Below, piece after piece: positions 63,692 to 64,000 of a DNA stretch of 64,000 nt. How positions within the stretch are numbered: position 1 is the first letter of the stretch; every line of letters begins with the position of its first letter. The position numbers were made by a program, and so were the translations under genes. Source of the DNA: Pirellulales bacterium (GTDB lineage: Bacteria; Planctomycetota; Planctomycetia; Pirellulales; S012-138); contig JALCBR010000002.1 in assembly GCA_028066245.1 (NCBI GenBank), forward strand, positions 96,758-160,757, read 5' to 3'. Under the pieces are notes generated by a model, which was not told the origin of the DNA, made no database searches, and saw nothing but the letters and a program-made list of their open reading frames with translations.

Positions 63692-63861
63692 GGCCAGAGT
63701 TCCTCCGTGAGCGCGGGCTACTGCAACCTCGTCTGACGGCGGTTGATCTCACCATTCAGACTGATTGGCATTCTCGCATATTCGTGTTGGTTTCACTACT
63801 CTGATGCACGTGTGCACTGCCATCATATTGATAGCCGGGGCGAGTTGCCGGTTGCCATATC

Positions 63862-64000
63862 TGTTCGAGAACATCTCCCTGATTGGCGTTCTGTTCGTCG
63901 GCATTTTTTCATCGCTTCGCGGATGCGTGATGGAATTGCCGTGGCGTTCCCGCGCGCCCTGCTCTGAGGCGTACGGGCGAAATTGACATTGGTCAAATTT
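63862..64000 (+). repeat. Dispersed repeat, copy C, truncated by the right window edge
   Basis: Left arm TCTCCCTGATTGGCGTTCTGTTCGTCG...GATGGAATTGCCGTGGCGTT plus signature at 63969-63997. Confidence 0.82.

Overview
This is a bacterial chromosomal window, mostly core metabolism, on a moderately GC-rich background. Family content and gene style (DUF1570, LpxK, bc complex with a fused diheme tail, multihaem c-type cytochromes, orphan vWA/Tad-like protein) suggest a Planctomycetota genome; this is inference, as no phylogenetic marker such as rRNA is present. I support about 40 protein-coding genes, including one partial CDS running off the left edge (complement <1..1565) and one 52-aa CDS (complement 40253..40411), neither of which is in the supplied ORF track. 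I also support one clear intrinsic terminator and a dispersed intergenic repeat family. I saw no rRNA, tRNA, CRISPR array, prophage or transposase. The most interesting items are: (1) a repeat family with the signature GCGTACGGGCGAAATTGACATTGGTCAAA, present as two ~350-bp composite elements with terminal inverted repeats, one copy cut by the right edge, and one solo copy; (2) a three-gene cassette of a tiny 'YLDP.SGS' membrane protein, a kinase-like/SAM-methyltransferase fusion and a membrane alkaline-phosphatase-superfamily protein; (3) a 13-haem, three-cytochrome cluster next to a predicted outer-membrane barrel, a possible electron conduit; (4) two penicillin-acylase-family paralogs without recognisable signal peptides.
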